NCBI RefSeq assembly: GCF_001949145.1
Contig: NW_019091450.1
Span: forward strand, 1,596,802 to 1,660,801
Source: Acanthaster planci
Lineage: Eukaryota; Echinodermata; Asteroidea; Valvatida; Acanthasteridae
Direction: 5' to 3'
Length of the DNA: 64,000 nucleotides
Shown: positions 26,165 to 39,500 of the stretch, piece by piece
Numbering within the stretch: the first letter of the stretch is position 1
Layout: every line of letters begins with the position of its first letter
Notes under the pieces: generated by a model
Seen by the model: only the letters and a program-made list of their open reading frames with translations
Databases searched by the model: none
What the model was told of the DNA's origin: nothing
Program-made: the position numbers and the translations under genes

Positions 26165-26736
26165 GATTCTATTGTCAATTGGCATTACAGAAGTTGATGT
26201 TTTGTCATTTTTTACTGTCATTTTTTTTCTGTTTACTATGGTAAGAAAAAAATTAATTCGTACGCACGGATTACCAATTCGTACATACGGATTACTAAAC
26301 TGTATTTACGGGTTAGTAATCCAAATGTTGCATTGCATGACGAAACTTCAGTTCATCTGGTCCGAGTGAGACCAAGAGAGGGTGCGATTTCCCAGCAACG
26401 GAGGCTCCTTTGGTAGGAACTCCACTTAGCTGGTTCCCGAATGACAATGAGATACTTGTGTTGTGTACGGGACGGTCTGGCCCTACCAGTAAACAACACT
26501 CCCCACCCCACTCTTTTCAACCGATTAGGGGGATGCTTCTGCTCATGACGGAATTTTGAATGTGGCCAGTGCCTAGGATAATTATTTACAAAACCATACG
26601 TCCGAAAGAGTAATTTTTCTTACCCTGTCCTAAATACATTTCCATATGAGTCTCCTGTTAGTATACAGAGAAAATTGACAGGAGAATGTGTTGTCCCAAA
26701 ACAGCAACTTCTGTAATGCCAATTGACAGTAGAATC
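26165..26736. mobile_element. 572-bp element with 40-bp TIRs
   Basis: Left arm 26165-26204 starts GATTCTATTGTCAATTGGCA; right arm 26697-26736 is its inverse with only two mismatches in 40. The interior is non-coding. Target duplication not evident. A young or well-conserved non-autonomous DNA transposon is the simplest reading. Confidence 0.75.
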
Positions 26737-27182
26737 TAAAAGTTAGTTTAAGGAATAGGCAATAGTTGTGCATGCTTCCCGGTTTTCTATCACGGTAGGC
26801 CTAAACAAATTGGATTTTGGGAAACTTTGAAAATATGAGTAAGTTGTCATGTCAGTGGTTCTCCCGAATGTGTCAAAGTCATTGACTTCGGGGGGGAGGG
26901 AGGCGTCTCGGTGACCGTGGCCGGCAATGCTAGGTCAAATTTATCTCATAGAAGGGACAGAGTCACTCGTCAAACCCCCAAACAGTCAGTTAATACAGGT
27001 CACAGAGCGGCCCTCGTGTCCACATGTAGGCCGCATCCCCGGAGGGAACATGGGCATATAGTCCCTCCCCCAGATATTAAACGAAAACAGACGGTGAGCT
27101 CATTGCACAGTGCACACGACTTCTTTGAGAATTATTGTGTTGGTGCCCTTTAGCCCCTAGCGTTTTAGTGGGTTCTTATATG

Positions 27183-27825
27183 GGGTGTCTTTAAAAAAAA
27201 AGTAACCGGGATAAGTTTGTGTATTTCTTGAATGTGGCTAATTATTTTGGTAAACGGTAAGCATAATCCGTTTCATCAAGATGTCCTTTTTTTGTATGAC
27301 ACCAAGAAATCCAAATTTCCATCGCAGATAACTGAACATGAAGCGATCAAAGTCAGAAATGGCTTGGCACCTTTTGGTGTTGAATTCATACTGTCCAGAG
27401 ATGCCTTTTTTCAGAATTACGTATGTTTGCTCTAATCCCAAAAACGCATTTAAAATGATAACCTTTTAGAAGTGATGAGAACAATGGCAGAAGTTTGCGT
27501 TAAAAGAAATGGGGGCATGTTGAAGGACACAGGGGTTGGGCTGCGGCAAGAATACGCCCCTAACTTTGATTGTCTTTGAATTAATGATTTTGGTAGCTAT
27601 AATTAGTGCTTCACGCTGTACAAACCTGCGTCTTGTGCAAAGCCATTTCTGACACGGCCCATTAAATCACTTTGTGCTTAGTCATGTGTGATGAAAATAT
27701 GGATTTCTTGGTGTCATACAAAAGAAGACATCATACTGAAACAGATTATAGTTCCCATTTACAACAAAAAGTAGTCACATGCAAGAAACAGATTAATTAA
27801 TCTCGGTTTCCTTTTTAAGACACCC
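27183..27825. mobile_element. 643-bp element with about 138-bp TIRs
   Basis: Ends are GGGTGTCTT and AAGACACCC. The arms (27183-27320 and 27688-27825) align along their whole length, including GTATGACACCAAGAAATCCA on the left and its inverse on the right. Superfamily not recognised. The internal open frames are short and carry no transposase motif, so it is non-autonomous. Confidence 0.75.
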
Positions 27826-28053
27826 TGTTTATTCATGGCTTGCCAACCTAAAACAGGCCCTAAATGGTGCGACTTTTTTGCAAGTACGACCTCACCTTTT
27901 GTTCAAAGTCTTTATTATTATTTGGAGTTTGAAGAATTTTGGCCCTGAAATACTTTATGAAGTGGCTGTAAGGACGTTGAAAATTTGGAAATGGGACAAC
28001 AAGAAGGAGAAAAAAGTGCACTTCAAAATTGTTTGTTGCATGAACCCTTTCAA

Positions 28054-28252
28054 GGGTGGCTGCAATTTTTTCTGTGACACAAATTTCCTGCAACTTCATG
28101 CCCTTTTTCAGTGTATGAACACTATTTGAAATAATGATCCCTATAGGCCTAAGGCTCAATGCATTAAAAGGGCACGGTTTGAAACATTTGAAATTATCCA
28201 TGCTTTTCGGGACAACCGAGGGCGCTGTTGCAGTTACGTCATCCAGGGAAGA
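28054..28252 (-). repeat. Dispersed repeat, copy 2 (inverted relative to 5941-6136)
   Basis: Reading on the minus strand gives CTTCCCTGGATGACGTAACT, CAACAGCGCCCTC, TTCATACACTGAAAA and GCAGCCAC in the same order as the first copy. Confidence 0.55.
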
Positions 28253-29403
28253 CGAGGATCGCCTTTTTTTCTGTTCGAATTGTAAATCGTTTACTGAGAA
28301 CATTTCTGAGTAAGGGTTGCTTGCTTGCTTATTGCTCTGTACTTCCACAACAGTCGACCACCAAAGAAAACTGAAGCCCGAAAAAATGCTGGAGTTTTGC
28401 AAAAGTCAAAAAGGTTCCAAAAATAAGGAAACAAACATTGAATATGGGGTTCTCTCAACTTCACTGAGAGGCAAAGGTTCCGATTTTGGAAGAATTCCAA
28501 AGGAACACGTCTCCATTGAAACAGGAGGTGGTGGACACTCTTAATCCACTCAGAATTTTCCCATATGCAAGATCAACAGGAGGTTAGCATCCTCTTTGAT
28601 TTGCAAGTTTGTGAAATAAGTTTTTATTTATTTGCGTAATTTTCGGATTACAATGGGGAACGGGCAAAGGGGGAGTGTCAGAGGGCGGTTCAAGTGCCTT
28701 GCGGGCCAGCAAATCCCAGCGTGACCCGACGACCACACGCAGGGCTGAGTTGTAGTCCCCTTTTTTGTCTCGGGAAAGAAAGAAGAAATAAAAACCCTTC
28801 TTTTCGGATCTCAAAAGAAAGAACTTAAAGATCTCCAGTGGCTGAGCAAATAACCTGAAGTGTCAAGATTGTCGACAAGGAGATTGGGAATGAGTGGGGC
28901 AGATAAATGGGGGGGGGTCTTGATCCCAGGACGAGGTCAGTCGGCTATTAGTATTAGTCTTTAATTGAATAGGACGTTAAGAGAAAAATACTTACAGAAG
29001 GCGGCAAATCCGCTTTTGGTAGAAAAGGGTTCGTGAAATCGTCCAGCGCATGCACGTTAGGCCAACAGAAGGTTGATAACACCATTGCCATTATAAGTTG
29101 TTTCCAAATCTGGGCGTTGGTTGTTTTCTAGTCAAGATCGTGGAAAATGCACTGCAATCCGGTCTAGCCTTTGAAACATCTTGTAGTTGCTCAGTCGGGA
29201 ACTGCAGATAAGCGGCCTATAGAATTCGTTCACGTACATACAGTGAAAGATTTCACTGAAGACTGTTAGGCAAAATTTACACATTGATTATGATTTCCTG
29301 ATGTGTGGCCCCCAATTTTTGAGTCGTCTCTTTGCTAATTCCCAGTGCTACGCGTAAAGTAGCATTTGGCAATTGATTGTTTGAGTGCAATGAAAGATGA
29401 TTA

Positions 29404-29590
29404 CACTCTAAAAACTCCCGGGACAGATTGACCCAAAATTGGGTCCCAATTGGCGTGACCTTTTTCTGGGTCAAAGATTACCCCCTTTTAGATCGTATTT
29501 GACCGTTTCTGGGTCATAATTTGACCCGTAAAAGGGTCACGCCGAATTGGACCCAATTCTGAGTCAATCTGACCCGGGAGTTTTAGAGTG
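29404..29590. mobile_element. 187-bp palindromic MITE with TA target duplication
   Basis: Starts CACTCTAAAAACTCCCGGG and ends CCCGGGAGTTTTAGAGTG, flanked by TA on each side. The arms continue inward for about 60 bp each. TA target sites and CACT ends suggest a Tc1/mariner-type origin. The interior holds many TGACC/GGGTCA words. Confidence 0.8.
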
Positions 29591-32500
29591 TAGACCCATG
29601 ACTCCTTTGTAAACAGCAAGGGGTGCGCTTGTAATCAGACTTGATCCTTCTCACATTCCTCGTTCACCTACTTCCATCTACTCCACCTTTTCAAAGAGCT
29701 GAGACAGACGATGGACCGATCTACGTCACTGTGCAGACATTATGCGACTTACGAGAAACCGTGTGCATGGTATGAGGAAAGTATTTAGCTCAGAGGCCCA
29801 GGAGTTCGTGAGAAATTGGTGCAGGTGTCGGGAATCTCTTCAAACTATCATGTTTTAATGTTAGTCAGGAAGACTTGCTACAGGCCCTTTTTGGCCGAGT
29901 TGCATAGGCGTAAATCCGAGGGGTATATACCCCCCCACAAACACACTTTGAGGGGGTGGGCTATTGAATCATCCCCCACATTTTTGTGGTGAGCAAGAAA
30001 ATTGAGCAAATTGTGAAGAATTTTTCAGCCTTCCAAACGACTAAAATGTATTTAATATCAAACGGGAAAACGACCTAAAAAGCCATAAATATGCCATTCT
30101 AATGTAAGATTCTGTGTGAACGTAAAGCATATTACAGACATACATCTGTATTATGACTATCGCTCCATAGTGTCTGTCACGTGGTGTGAGCGCCCCTCCT
30201 CCCCACCTTGGCTCTTTTCAAATTTCCAAAGCTGGGCAAGTCACTCCCCCCCAATCCCCCCCCCCCCATTTCCAGCACAGATGTACGCCACTGCTGAGTT
30301 CTAGATTGCCCGCATATCGCCAAGTTCCGGCTGCCTGAATGTCTCAATGTCGTAGCGTAGCCACTTATCCAGAAGCGCAAGTTGCTGTGGGGTCGTGTGT
30401 TTTGTAGTCCGTTACAACGGGCTCCGTGACTTTTAGGCTAGAGCAAAAGTTAAATATATAGCCTAACTCGCGAATGGCACATATCCACGTCGCCATCGTC
30501 AACACGACTGAGTGTTTCATACACGACCCATGCCAATTTCTTATACGAGGAGTTCTACATTTTGGTAGGAAGAGAATGCCATTCTTTAAATATTTCCTTT
30601 TTGCGCCTGGTTTGCACTCGTCTACTTTTCCAACATCAAGTCCAGGTGATAGAAGACCCCACCCCTTTTTACGCCATAAAAGGAGGGGAGAAATATTTTT
30701 TGGAATAAGGTAATTCCACGAAAAGAGAGAAAATGATAATCGGGAAACCACTCTTTACGAATTGTGGGGAATTTGATCACGTAGAGAGCGTCCACAGTGA
30801 GAAATATACACCCTCAATTTTGGACAGTCTATTAAAAACCTTGTTGATGGTCTTTTAAGGGAGTTCGGTCTCTTTTGCCTTCTTTTTAAAATCTTTCACA
30901 GGGTGCAACATCTAGCAAAAAATGCTCACGATAAATGCAAACTATAATGTGGCGTATCTTGCAGTGGCAGTGGTACCTACGTGAATGATTACAATTCAGG
31001 TGGGACCTGCACGACCACCGCAAACCCTACAAATAAACAACCACTGGGTTATAAGATCGATTCACTTCCCATTAGTGACACTAAAGTGACACCCCCGTAA
31101 CCGTTTACCGAGATTGCGGAAATAAAAAGGCGGTTGGGCCTGCAGAGGCTCCAGGCATTTAATACGGCCTGGTTGTTGACGTACATGTACGTGCGATACG
31201 ACAAATCACGGCGCCGTTTACGGTCTTGCGGTTTGGAGGCGAGATGAATGGACATTATTTAAGACTGGGAAACGTGTAAGGAGATTACCAAACAATTTGA
31301 AACTACACACAAAACTGGAAAAACAGATAACAACACAGGGAGCTACAGAATTCCAGGCGGAAAATGATCTTTATTTACAAGCCAACAATTACCGTGGTAA
31401 AAGTGATGGTCCCGTGAAGCTAATGACAATCCACACTAGCAATGCTTGTGTCTGTATATGACCCTTCCTCCATGATATGAAATAGGGGAAGGAAAATGAT
31501 GCATCAGGCTTCAATGGCAATTAAATGCATATATTTGGGGTAGCCACCTTCCCTGTGATGTGATGAGAAAATTAAAGCTGGCTTGTTTTCAGCTCTTTGA
31601 AGTATCTCATTTTCTTGTAGGGCCTACAAGACGACTCATGGGAAACATCAAGATGACCAATGCTTTCTTTTTTGCAGTCTGTGCATCCCACTGTACTGGG
31701 TACACTGACCACTGTGACATTAACAAATTCACCCTTGAAGTAAGACAAACTAGTGACCCATGTCACCACTCATGGATAATAATTACATGTCATGCATAGC
31801 AACCAAATCTGCCGTTAATACTCAATGGGTACATGGTGGAGATTGCCAGTTGCCAGTGTATTATTGCTTTAACAGTGGTCAGCAGTGATACAAGTGTGAT
31901 TCAAGGCGTCTTAAATTTTTAAGTGACAAATTCGTACGTACCCTATTCATGCATGTTAACTTTCCCTGAAATTTCAGGTTAACTTTCAGAACCAACTTCA
32001 ATAATCCCTGGGCGATGTGCTTTACTAGTAATACTGGCCAAACTACAACTACAAAAGAAAGCCACGCCTGCCGTTTCTAGAGATTTGCATAAAATCCCCA
32101 AATTGGCAAAGAAGAGCCACCATATTGTCTGGCTACCCACGGAGAAAGCTCGTGCATCATTCCAGTGCTGTGTTAATACCCAGTGCTGAATCAAATTATG
32201 TAATTACTTGGATGGCAAGTTGTGGGGATTTTAGGAAACCTTCTGCCCCCATCTGGCAAAACTGAGATCCACAAGCCAGCTTTGGCCGCTGGCCAGGATT
32301 CCCAGTCAATTAAACTGCGTTGTCCAAAATCTCCCAAGCTGGGAAAAACCTGCGACCTCATTTGACCTGCGACTGCCGGTATTCCTGGAAGAGTCACTGA
32401 CTTGTAGGAAAAGCTGTGCTCAGTGATGCCATACTGCTACGTGGGGTGGGGGGTGGAGGGATTGGGCTGAAAAGAAGGATGCTTTTTTGTAGGCTCTGAA

Positions 32501-32857
32501 ACAGAGTTGATTGCAAGTGATTCTAGTGCACTCATGGAGAGAAGCACAATGGAAGAAAGCAAGGCAAGGCCTTGAGAAGAACAATATGCTGGGGTCATGA
32601 GAGGGTGTTGACCAGGAGTCAGAAAGGGGATGGGGGACAGTGCCCAGATCTCTGTCTGGCTTTGTTACTTCGCCAGAGGTTCTACAAGATGCTGAAACAA
32701 AATCACGAGAAAAGAACATACACAATGCACAATGCCATTCGAAAGTGCCAATCATTGATTTCGGAGTTTAAAAAAAGGATGGAACACGAGCTGTTGGAAT
32801 TAAAGTCGCTGTTCTCTGTATTCCCACTCCATGAACAAAAGATTTGTAATCTTTTTT

Positions 32858-32863
32858 TTTAAT
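32858..32863 (-). terminator. NELFCD: Possible NELFCD poly(A) signal (ATTAAA)
   Basis: ATTAAA on the minus strand, followed by an A run, about 650 bp past the stop codon. No AATAAA was seen closer. A minus-strand AATAAA at 31370-31375 is a more distant alternative. Confidence 0.3.
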
Positions 32864-32883
32864 GACAGAAGTGGTAGAAAGTG

Positions 32884-32956
32884 GTTCCCTCTGCACATTC
32901 CTATGAAGGGAATGGGAACCACTCACTTGTACAGCTAGGAATGGTCAATGAGCTAT
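32884..32956 (+). repeat. Dispersed repeat, copy 2 (see 4327-4414)
   Basis: Direct-orientation relative of 4327-4414: GGTTCCCTCTGCACATTCC, then ACTCACTTGTACAGCT and GGAATGGTCAATGAGCT. Lies just past the probable end of NELFCD. Confidence 0.55.
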
Positions 32957-33515
32957 CAAAGATTTTTATACAGGCTAAAGCAACTTCTGCGAAATAGCAG
33001 GACACTCTAGGAAGGGGTCAAAACTCAAACTACGAGCAGGTCCACAGATGTCGTAACATGTGAAGATAGGGAATTGCGTTCAAGTGGAATCCACGCACGG
33101 AATTGGTAGATATGCCCCAGAGTTGAATCTTTCCCCACCACATCCGCTGTGTTGAATGCAATGGCTCTTTCACTTGGAACGCCACTGGGAGTTGGATTCT
33201 AGGTGTTCCTTTCACGGCATGGCTTCGAAAGGTGAACTGCGACTCTGCACTTTTGGAACACCATTCCATTTTCCAGAGGGTTATCTTTTTCAATAAAGAC
33301 TTGCGCAATGATGTACAGATAAGAACCTGTCCCTTGATGGAAGTGCACCCTGGTTAGTCAAAGACGAAGACCCTGTTTTTGAGGACCAACGGCCAGAAAG
33401 GTATGCAGGATGTGGACTGCCACCTGCACTGCATTTCGTTCAGAAACTGGTTCTGTTCAATGTAGCCTAGTGTCTTTGGGCTGTCTCTCATGTCTGCTGC
33501 CCTCTATTGGTGGGT

Positions 33516-36500
33516 TCATGACATCATGATGAAATTGGTCTTACAGTGGACTGTGGAATAAAAAAGTACTTGAACGTATCAAAAATGGGAAACTTGAATT
33601 ATCATATATGGCAATTTTTTTGCTGATATTGGCAGTCATACATCAGAACATACAAATAGAAAGGTCACACCAACAACAGAATGAAAAGTCTTTGCAGAAA
33701 AATTTCAGTTTGGACAGAAAAAAAAATATTTGCTCTAAGATTCCAAATCCATGTGACATTTCACCCAGGGAAAATTTTTTTTGAAGAGTTAGGCCTTTCT
33801 CGGTTGCAGGCTCTATAAAAAAGGTTCCCTTTGGCATGAAGGCTTTGGGCCTGGTGGGGAATTGCTCAAAGGTTTCTGAAGTGTGTGTACCAGGGAGAAG
33901 TTGCTTCTAAAATGACAATTCTGTGTGGTTATCTTAAACAGCAAGAGGTGAAGCAAAACTTCAAGCTATTCAAAAGAACAGTGGCAAAAGCATTCCCTTT
34001 GGCGCTGTTTGTCAGGCCGCCTGTGACTGGGACAGTGAATACCCTTGTGCAAGGGCTTGGGATGAAGTTGACTACAACCCTGTGGCATGCACCGTCCCCA
34101 ACAACCCCAAACCTGGCACACCCAGGGACCTACCAATGAAGTTGGAGACTGGGTCCTTGCCGTCCTCACTGCGCAACGTCCCCGTGATGTCCTGGTTCTC
34201 TATGATTGGCAGGAACAGCTGCACAAACTCTGAGGTGTACGGTGGGGCAATCATGTCCAGCACCTGAGGTCAGGGGTCAAAGTGAAGACAATTGAGAAGT
34301 GAATAGTTAAGCTCCCAAGTGTTGAAAGTAAAAATCTTTATTAAACTTCATTTAAAGCCATTTCTTGTCTTGTCCTTTTAAACTGCCACACAGACTTGGG
34401 AATGCATGCGGTTTATTTTTCAATTTCCTTTGTGAAGCGCTGGAATCACAACAGATATCACCATCAAATCTGGAACAGAACTAGGGTGGCAGCAAAGGTT
34501 GCAATCGATATTAAAGATTGCTAGAAGTCTTGTCCTGGACAGAGTTTTAGCAACACAAAAATCTCACCATTCCAAAGTTATATTCACTGACTGGAAATAT
34601 GTCCAAATGGTGACAAAAACAGTCTTCAAGGGTCTCGTTCCAATTTTGCTGGCCAATCATTCAATGCTACTGACTGATAAAGGTTAAGGCAATTTTGTAC
34701 AAAATATCATCCTGGTTTTAAATGATGTGCTCCACAAAAAAATTACCATATTGGGCACTGTTTTGAAGGCAGTGATGTTGGAAAACAACCAACAGTAACA
34801 GACAGAAAGGCTCTATCTTTGCAATATATGTCACGTACAATTACTTTTTATTCCACTGCGGTGATTATGTTTATCTCTTCTACTTTTTATTTATCAACTT
34901 AAGCAAGTTTTTATTGTTATTATACCTGGAAACTGGAGGTTGCCTGATCCTTGCAAAGTTTAAATTTCCATGATAGGGGGACACTTGCAATGAAGAAACA
35001 GTCCTTACAACCACCGTCTGATACATGTAGGACATAACATACGTTGAAAATCCCTTCCAATTAGTCAGTCTGTTACCCACGGCATTACCAGGCAGGTTTT
35101 CAGAGGTCAACAAAAGCCCGGGGCCAAATTTAGGGGAGCTTCTGCAGACTGAAACTTGCTAAGCTGAGAAAACATTTGCTTAGGCCATTTTCTCACAACT
35201 TGGCTGCGGCTTCAAATGACAAACATCTCTATGGGAAGTAGCTGCAGGCAGTACCACAGACTTGTGCGTAATTTCAAGCCGCAGCTAAGTAACTGGTGTG
35301 TGGCCTCAGCAAAAGTATTTTGCAAGCCAACATGCCATTCATTGTGTAAAATGTTGTGAAAGGTTCCTTGTTGAGTTTTACTTGGCTACAAATTGGCTAA
35401 ATGACATTGTCCTCAATGCAGGTCAATAAAATTGGGTCCCTGGGGAGTTTGATTTAGGGGAAAATCCTCCAGTAACTTTGTTACTGCTAATTCATGACAG
35501 CCATCGGCAAATCTTACACCTCCTTACCTCAGTCACAAAGTGCCGGATGAGGGACATGTCCGTATCCAGCTCGTCCACACACTTGGCGATGTACTGGACC
35601 ACGGGTACAACGAAGCCTTTGCTGAGAAGGTGGACCATGCGGTCCAAAATGGTTTTCTTCAGTTCCATCTGCATCCGGACGATACCAAAGGGCAAGTCGT
35701 TTAAAACAAGCTTTGAAAAGACCCCCCCAAAAACAATCTCCTAATGTAAAAGAAATTTTCCCTAAAGTTGTAAAGTCCACTATTTTGCTTTACCCTGGCC
35801 CCGTCTTGGCCAGAAATCTTTTGGTGCAGGTTAGCAAATGACTCCAAGGTAAATCAGACTGAAGGGCCCCACAGTCTGGAATGCTCAGCGCCGGGCGTAC
35901 AACGGGAGCGATTTCAAATGCAGTGCACCCCCAGTGCACCTTTCTACTATTGCCCACCGTTTGTACAGAGGGGCCAGAGATTGCACAGAATTCACTCTTG
36001 CCCTGGAAGTGTTAAAAACGGAGGTATTTTCATTTAGTAGTTTAGTAGTAGTATTCATGAAAAATTGGCATTTGATAGCAGTGGGATATTCTTCTTCATT
36101 TGGTGAATTATACTTTTGCTTTAGGGCAATTCCCCCCCAAAAAGTGGAAATGGGTCACACTGTTAACAACCTCCTTGTCGTTAATAATTTGTAAACAAAA
36201 CACTTCTCATACGATGAAAGTGGAAATGAAAAAGTAACATCTGTTGTTTCCACTTTCATTTCCCAAAAACTGTTTTTGCTGATGAATAACATTTTCCACT
36301 TCCGGTTAAAATTGCGCTGCCATAGTTTGCCAACCATTGGCGGGCAAACGGTATGGCGGTGACATTATTGAAGAAAGGCTCTTTTTGGCAGTATGTTTCA
36401 AGAAGGTGACATCCTCTCACCTGGACTAGGACATCCAGCTGTGGGTACGGGTCTTCAAACAGTCTAATGAGCAGGTCCAGGACTTTGCCATGAATCAGTG

Positions 36501-39500
36501 GATGACAGTTTACAACCTTGAGAACAGACGGAAAAGAATGTTTAAAATTAAATCATCTTAGAGTTACTAGCATGCATGGAGCCATGGGGAGGTTGTTGAT
36601 TCAAACAGAGCTGCAGGTATAACTCAATTCAACCTGATACATTGATAGATGTATTGATTATTCAGTTACAATTTCTGATTGATTTTTGAAACCTACTTGC
36701 TCAACAAACAAAGACTTTCTTTCAGGAGGCACAAGAGGCACTTTTTCGACCAAAAATCTCAACATTCCATACAACAAATTTCAACAAAGTGGGACATACA
36801 TAAACATGAGCATACTTTTTAGAAAAATTTTTATTTAAAATCAACAATAACGGGAAGAAGCTTGTAGGGTGCAGTCACAAATTGAGAGGGAATTTGTGAA
36901 AAAATGATGGATGTTTACAAACACCCATGGAGGCTTACATATCAAAACTTCTACTTGATTTTACTGACTTCAGTTCTAACCTCCTACCTCATCTAGTACA
37001 ATAAGATGGAGAGGGGTGTGGTCGGTGATGCGCTGAAAGTAGGCGGGATCTTGGACTGTCTTGTCCACCCAGTACAGTACACCGAGGGCAACAACAGGAT
37101 ACCTGGTAAATAAAGACAGCACTGACAAATCTTAACTTAAATTCGGCCTAAATTGCACTCGCCTTTGCCGGTGTGATTTTGGTGCAAACCCAGTGAGAGA
37201 AACCATGTTTTTGCACGTCCCTTGGCATCTGATGCAAACCACAGTGACTTAATTGGCCAAACTATAGTGGTCTTTTGGTATTAAAAGGCATCTAAGTTGG
37301 CCAACTTGGCAATTTTTTGGCATCTAAATAAAAAATGTGATAACTTGAGCCTTTGTTTATCCTTTGATGGCAACAATCTGTGATAATTATAAACTTCAAC
37401 CAAAAACATTTAAAATCTGCCAGTGTAAAGCACTATTGGAAAAGAACAAGCACAGCTTTAGTATGTGTGATGGTATAGTTGCAAAACTACCGGTGCTGAC
37501 ACAGCCAAAGATCGGAAAGTGGATCTATCATAGGTATTCCAGGAGGTACACTAGATTCTTTCCAAATGCACATCATAGCCTTCAACCTTTGCACCCACTG
37601 AGTGGAAGTACGGATCCCAATTTGATAAAGCCTTTCACAGGCCGTCAAATATACACGTGTGCAATACCATATTCCATCACAAAACGGGTCCAACGTCACT
37701 TCTCCAGAGACTCGAAAGCGGGCGAACGGCCTGGTAGGCTTGCTCCTGTGGTCGGTCATACCTGATACACTGGTAGAACGCAGTCAGTTCAGCGGTCAGC
37801 TCCGAGCCCACTTTCTGGTCGCAGCTGCAGATGCTGTGCACCTTCTCGATGGCCTGAGAGGTGGCCTTCAGCTCGTCCTTGTTCACGGTGACTCGCTTGT
37901 CCTGCCAGAATCGAGGGTAGAAATGGCAGACACAGTAAAAGTTGTATCCACCGTCAATTTCTTCAATTGACAGACCACTGCCACCACACGCCATGACTTA
38001 CTTAATAATGCAGTGGCTTTGTGCACAATTACATGCAAAAGTAAGTCACAACAGGGTGTTTTTTGCACAAATGGGATCTCATGAATTAACATCACACCCC
38101 CCCATTAGAACTTCAAGCTCCATTCTTTGCCAACATAAAAATCAAACTGTATAGAGTACCGAAGTGACTACGTCACGCACACAATTATGCGTGTAAAAGG
38201 GCATTAGCACGAGAACCAGCCCATACTCCATTCATTTGCACTACACTTCCAGGTTCAAAATGATGGCACACTTAGGAACTCTGCAGAGGACAAAGTCCGG
38301 GTGTTTTTCGTTTAGCGTCAGCAGCTGACGTTTTAAACTGGTAATGGAAGAGGAGAGGAAGACAAAGATTGTGACGAGGTATTGATTTCGAAAAAGGACC
38401 TTTTTTTCCGATATTGTTACCTTCTTGAAGGTCTCGTGGACGCTGGCTGCATAGGCCAGCAGGTAGGTGTGCTTGTGCCTGTGCTCGGGGTTCACGTTGG
38501 CTCCTGGCTTAAACAAGGTCTGCTTGAAGAGCTCCATGAGCTGAGGGATTCGGATCAGCTCCACTGGCGGTGGGTCGGGGTTACTGTAGAGCTTGAACAA
38601 CTGCATGGCAAAAGGGGCCACAAGTTTGTTTGTCTCTTTTTATAGTTTGTCTTTTTTTTTTATAGTATCATCTATGGTATTAATCTTTAGTGATGTACCA
38701 ACTAAAAAAGAGTATTTTTATTGTAAGACTTCCTCCACTGAAAATCACCACAGGGAGAAACCGGTTTAGTTATATTCATCTGACCTTCTTCCCATGATGC
38801 TCAGTGCAGATCCAACTTTTAATTAATCATCAAATCCAGCGATTCCAATTGCCATTTCCCAAATGAGACTGAGAGAGTTTACGTGGCTGCCATTTTGCAG
38901 ATGGCTATCATGCAAAGCCTCTCTTATGCCCGTTCTGGATGCTGGCCTGTTTATAGTAAGCCAAGCATGACTCAATTTGTCAATTTTCAGGTAAGAAATC
39001 CGTCACTAATGTCAAGTATAGGGTGACCTACCACAGTAATGTCAGCAGTGTTGAGTGCTTCTCTACAGATCATCGACAGCAATGCTTGGCAGGCTTTAGG
39101 GTAGGCGGCAGCACAGCTTAGTGCAAGGCTAATCTGGGTAACTCCCTCACCCCTGGAGAAACCAAACACAAACAAACAAACAAACAAACAAACAAACAAA
39201 CAACCCAACAAACAAATAAAGAAAGGACAGACAGTTAGAGACTCCTCCAGAAGATGTATTATTGAAACAGGGTCCATTCGACAACAAGCTATTTCGCAAA
39301 ACAGTGCGTAACTTATGGCAAGCATAGTATTAATTTCACAATGTCACCGCTGTACAATGCACTTATAATTGATTTCATAAAACTGATCTGAACTTTGTGA
39401 TGTTATAGTTATATTAGACATCTTTGACAAGACAGATTACCACTTTTGACAATGGTCATTTGTGCATGTTTTCATCAAGGTCGAAAGCAATTACTGGATG

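Larger units (their letters stand above)
24375..32857. other. Intergenic region between P450 and NELFCD, rich in TIR elements
   Basis: No supported gene. The 180-codon minus frame at 27860-28402 lies largely in a dispersed repeat (copy at 5941-6136). Three inverted-repeat elements are listed separately (26165-26736, 27183-27825, 29404-29590). Around 29900-30310 are C- and G-rich stretches of repeat-like sequence, including poly-C runs near 29930 and 30255. Confidence 0.6.

Noticed and set aside
27860-28402. 180-codon minus-strand open frame
   Set aside because: No domain, low-complexity stretches, and most of it lies in a dispersed repeat with another copy at 5941-6136.
31979-32194. Possible final NELFCD exon (ends IIEVGSES)
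   Set aside because: Does not match the NELF-C/D tail; the [10 protein letters not shown] exon at 33516-33550 fits sequence and phase.
33885-33925. Possible final NELFCD exon (SNFSLV on the minus strand)
   Set aside because: Resembles the tail only over a few residues and in the wrong phase relative to exon 14.
36214-36259. 13-bp arm hairpin (ATGAAAGTGGAAA) in NELFCD intron 12
   Set aside because: Short and AT-rich; likely chance or repeat debris.
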